Positions 5,529-6,754 of a stretch of 6,754 nt of DNA are shown here, in pieces. Source of the stretch: Giesbergeria sp. (GTDB taxonomy: Bacteria > Pseudomonadota > Gammaproteobacteria > Burkholderiales > Burkholderiaceae_C); the NCBI GenBank assembly GCA_017998735.1, contig JAGOCN010000093.1, positions 1 through 6,754 on the forward strand, written 5' to 3'. The stretch's first letter is position 1, and each line of letters opens with the position of its first letter. The notes beneath the pieces were generated by a model, which made no database searches, was not told where the DNA came from, and saw only the letters and a program-made list of their open reading frames with translations. The translations under genes and the position numbers were made by a program.

Positions 5529-6053
5529 ATGGCAATTTACGAACTGGACGGCGTGGCGCCGCGCGTGGCTGACACGGCCTGGGTGGCCGACAGCGCGCAG
5601 CTGATCGGCAACGTGGTGCTGCAAGAGGGGGCCAGCGTCTGGTTTGGCACCGTGGTGCGGGGCGACACCGACTGCATCACCATCGGCGCCGGCAGCAACA
5701 TCCAGGACGCCAGCGTGCTGCACGCCGACCACGGCCAGCCGCTGGTGGTGGGCGAGCGTGTCACGGTGGGCCACCAGGTGATGCTGCACGGCTGCACCAT
5801 CGGCGACGAATCGTTGATCGGCATTGGCGCCATCGTGCTCAACGGCGCACGCATCGGCAAAAACTGCCTGGTGGGTGCGGGCGCCCTGGTCACCGAGGGC
5901 AAGGAGTTTCCCGACGGCTCGATGATCATCGGCAGCCCTGCCAAGGCGGTGCGCCAGCTGACCGACGGGCAGAAGGAGGCACTGCGCCAGGGCGCGCTGC
6001 ACTACCAGGAAAATGCACGCCGGTTTCGCGATGGACTGAAAAAACTCGGTTGA
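5529..6053 (+). CDS. Gamma-class carbonic anhydrase-like hexapeptide protein (YrdA/PaaY group)
   Basis: Cytoplasmic left-handed beta-helix protein of the gamma-carbonic anhydrase family, which typically forms trimers with zinc or iron at subunit interfaces. 174 aa, normal for the short YrdA/PaaY type. Expected metal ligands are H65 (SVLHADH), H82 and H87 (VGHQVMLHGC). R44 and D46 (VVRGDTD) and Q59 and D60 (NIQDAS) match the conserved core of the archetype Cam. Imperfect hexapeptide repeats run from about residue 20 to 138 and a helical tail from about 139 to 174. The acidic loop carrying the proton-shuttle Glu of Cam is absent, as in most short homologues, so CO2 hydration should not be assumed. 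The ATG at 5529 has a good Shine-Dalgarno (AGGGG, 7-nt gap). Divergent from the DUF455 gene and 74 bp upstream of hslO, with which it may be co-transcribed. Confidence 0.93.
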   Translation: MAIYELDGVAPRVADTAWVADSAQLIGNVVLQEGASVWFGTVVRGDTDCITIGAGSNIQDASVLHADHGQPLVVGERVTVGHQVMLHGCTIGDESLIGIGAIVLNGARIGKNCLVGAGALVTEGKEFPDGSMIIGSPAKAVRQLTDGQKEALRQGALHYQENARRFRDGLKKLG

Positions 6054-6127
6054 GTTGGAAGCGACACACCCCACCTGCATCCGTCCCTGCCATTTTTCTT
6101 TCTTCTTTTTTTCAGGAAATTTCTTGC

Positions 6128-6754
6128 GTGTCTGAACTTCACCGCTTTTTGTTTGAAGGCATGCCGGTGCGCGGCGCCGTGGTGCGGCTGACGCATGCCT
6201 GGACCGAAATGCTGCGCCGCCGCAGTGCCAACACCAGCTCCGGCCCTTACCCCGAACCGGTGCGCACGCTGCTGGGCGAAATGGCCGCTGCCGGCGTGCT
6301 GATGCAGTCGGGCATCAAGTTCAACGGCGCGCTGGTGCTGCAGATTTTTGGCGATGGCCCGGTCAAGCTGGCCGTGGCCGAGGTGCAGTCCGATTTGTCG
6401 CTGCGCGCCACCGCCACGCTGCAGGGCGAGGTGCCGGGGGACGCCGCTCTGGGCGCACTGGTGAACGTGGACGGCGGCGGGCGCTGCGCCATCACGCTCG
6501 ACCCGCAAGACAAGTTTCCGGGCCAGCAGCCCTACCAGGGTGTGGTGCCGCTGGAGGACGCCGATGGCCAGCCGCTGGACCGCCTGAGCGATGTGCTGCA
6601 GCACTACATGCTGCAGTCCGAGCAGCTGGACGCCACGCTGGTGCTGGCCGCCAACGACGAGGTGGCTGCGGGCATTCTGGTGCAGCGCATGCCCATCAAG
6701 GGCGAAGGCAACCTGGCTGGCGGAGCAGGGCAGCGCGATGGCGAGGAAGACACC
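6128..6754 (+). CDS. hslO: Redox-regulated chaperonin Hsp33, 5' part (3' end beyond window)
   Basis: Hsp33 is a cytoplasmic holdase activated by oxidation: disulfide formation at a C-terminal Cys4 zinc site unfolds a linker and exposes a binding surface for unfolding proteins. 209 codons are present here of roughly 300, so the N-terminal core domain is seen but the CxC/CxxC zinc site is not. Family landmarks are LHRFLFEGMPVRGAVVRL (residues 4-21), YPEPVRTLLGEM (41-52), IKFNGALVLQIFGDGPVKLAV (66-86, in parts), YQGVVPL (137-143) and YMLQSEQL (159-166). The GTG at 6128 is chosen because it gives the SELHRFLFE N-terminus and has AGGAAA 8 nt upstream; the next ATG (6161) would remove conserved residues. 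Follows the gamma-carbonic anhydrase gene by 74 bp, a gap with a pyrimidine-rich stretch but no terminator on this strand. Confidence 0.96.
   Translation, partial: MSELHRFLFEGMPVRGAVVRLTHAWTEMLRRRSANTSSGPYPEPVRTLLGEMAAAGVLMQSGIKFNGALVLQIFGDGPVKLAVAEVQSDLSLRATATLQGEVPGDAALGALVNVDGGGRCAITLDPQDKFPGQQPYQGVVPLEDADGQPLDRLSDVLQHYMLQSEQLDATLVLAANDEVAAGILVQRMPIKGEGNLAGGAGQRDGEEDT

Noticed and set aside
6039..6056. Hairpin AACTC-GGTT-GAGTT at the 3' end of the gamma-carbonic anhydrase gene as a terminator.
   Set aside because: The T-run follows it only on the minus strand, where no gene ends; on the plus strand there is no adjacent T-run.
5442..6080. Upstream extension of the DUF455 frame to a start near 6080, which would give a 482-aa protein.
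   Set aside because: The added part is antisense to the well-supported gamma-carbonic anhydrase gene and has no family similarity. The ATG at 5441 gives the typical DUF455 N-terminus.
6002..6604. A 200-codon minus-strand frame antisense to hslO.
   Set aside because: The plus strand is clearly Hsp33; the antisense translation shows no motif.

Overview
The window is GC-rich (roughly two-thirds G+C by eye), densely coded bacterial chromosome. The proteins and layout fit a betaproteobacterium of the Comamonadaceae/Burkholderiales type (Acidovorax, Comamonas or a relative). This is inferred from protein character, from the order DUF455 protein / gamma-carbonic anhydrase / Hsp33, and from a short hairpin repeat of a kind I associate with that family. 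No plasmid, phage, IS or CRISPR feature is visible, and most genes are housekeeping or signalling genes.

Layout from left to right. (1) 1-605, minus: N-terminal two-thirds of an AEC-family (auxin efflux carrier type) membrane transporter, cut by the window edge. (2) 606-792: divergent intergenic region with a perfect inverted repeat and candidate -10 boxes for both flanking genes. (3) 793-1692, plus: complete tyrosine recombinase XerD, with all catalytic residues present. (4) About 1692-1711: an intrinsic terminator for the converging minus-strand genes, abutting the xerD stop codon. (5) 1751-3115 and 3333-4607, both minus: two paralogous EAL+HDOD signalling proteins in tandem. Both lack the aspartate pair of the canonical EAL phosphodiesterase site. 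The 217-bp gap between them holds a perfect 17-bp palindrome. (6) 4632-5441, minus: a DUF455 ferritin-like protein, 24 bp upstream of the second EAL-HDOD gene and probably co-transcribed with it. Its N-terminal coding region carries a two-hairpin repeat-like element read in frame. (7) 5442-5528: divergent region with a 14-bp perfect palindrome that forms a -10-like TACAAT box on both strands. (8) 5529-6053, plus: gamma-class carbonic anhydrase-like hexapeptide protein. (9) 6128-6754, plus: 5' part of hslO (Hsp33), which runs off the right edge without its zinc-binding C-terminus.

Likely transcription units are the AEC gene (leftward), xerD (rightward), DUF455 > EAL-HDOD B > EAL-HDOD A (leftward, ending at the terminator near 1700), and gamma-CA > hslO (rightward). 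Three genes (AEC, xerD, DUF455) have no convincing Shine-Dalgarno but do have a -10-like hexamer ending 6-7 nt before the start codon, as expected for leaderless mRNAs. The gamma-CA and hslO genes have ordinary Shine-Dalgarno sequences.

Nothing here clearly amounts to a new multi-gene system. The points most worth following up are the tandem degenerate EAL-HDOD pair linked to a ferritin-like gene, the in-frame repeat in that gene, and the symmetric bidirectional promoter palindrome.
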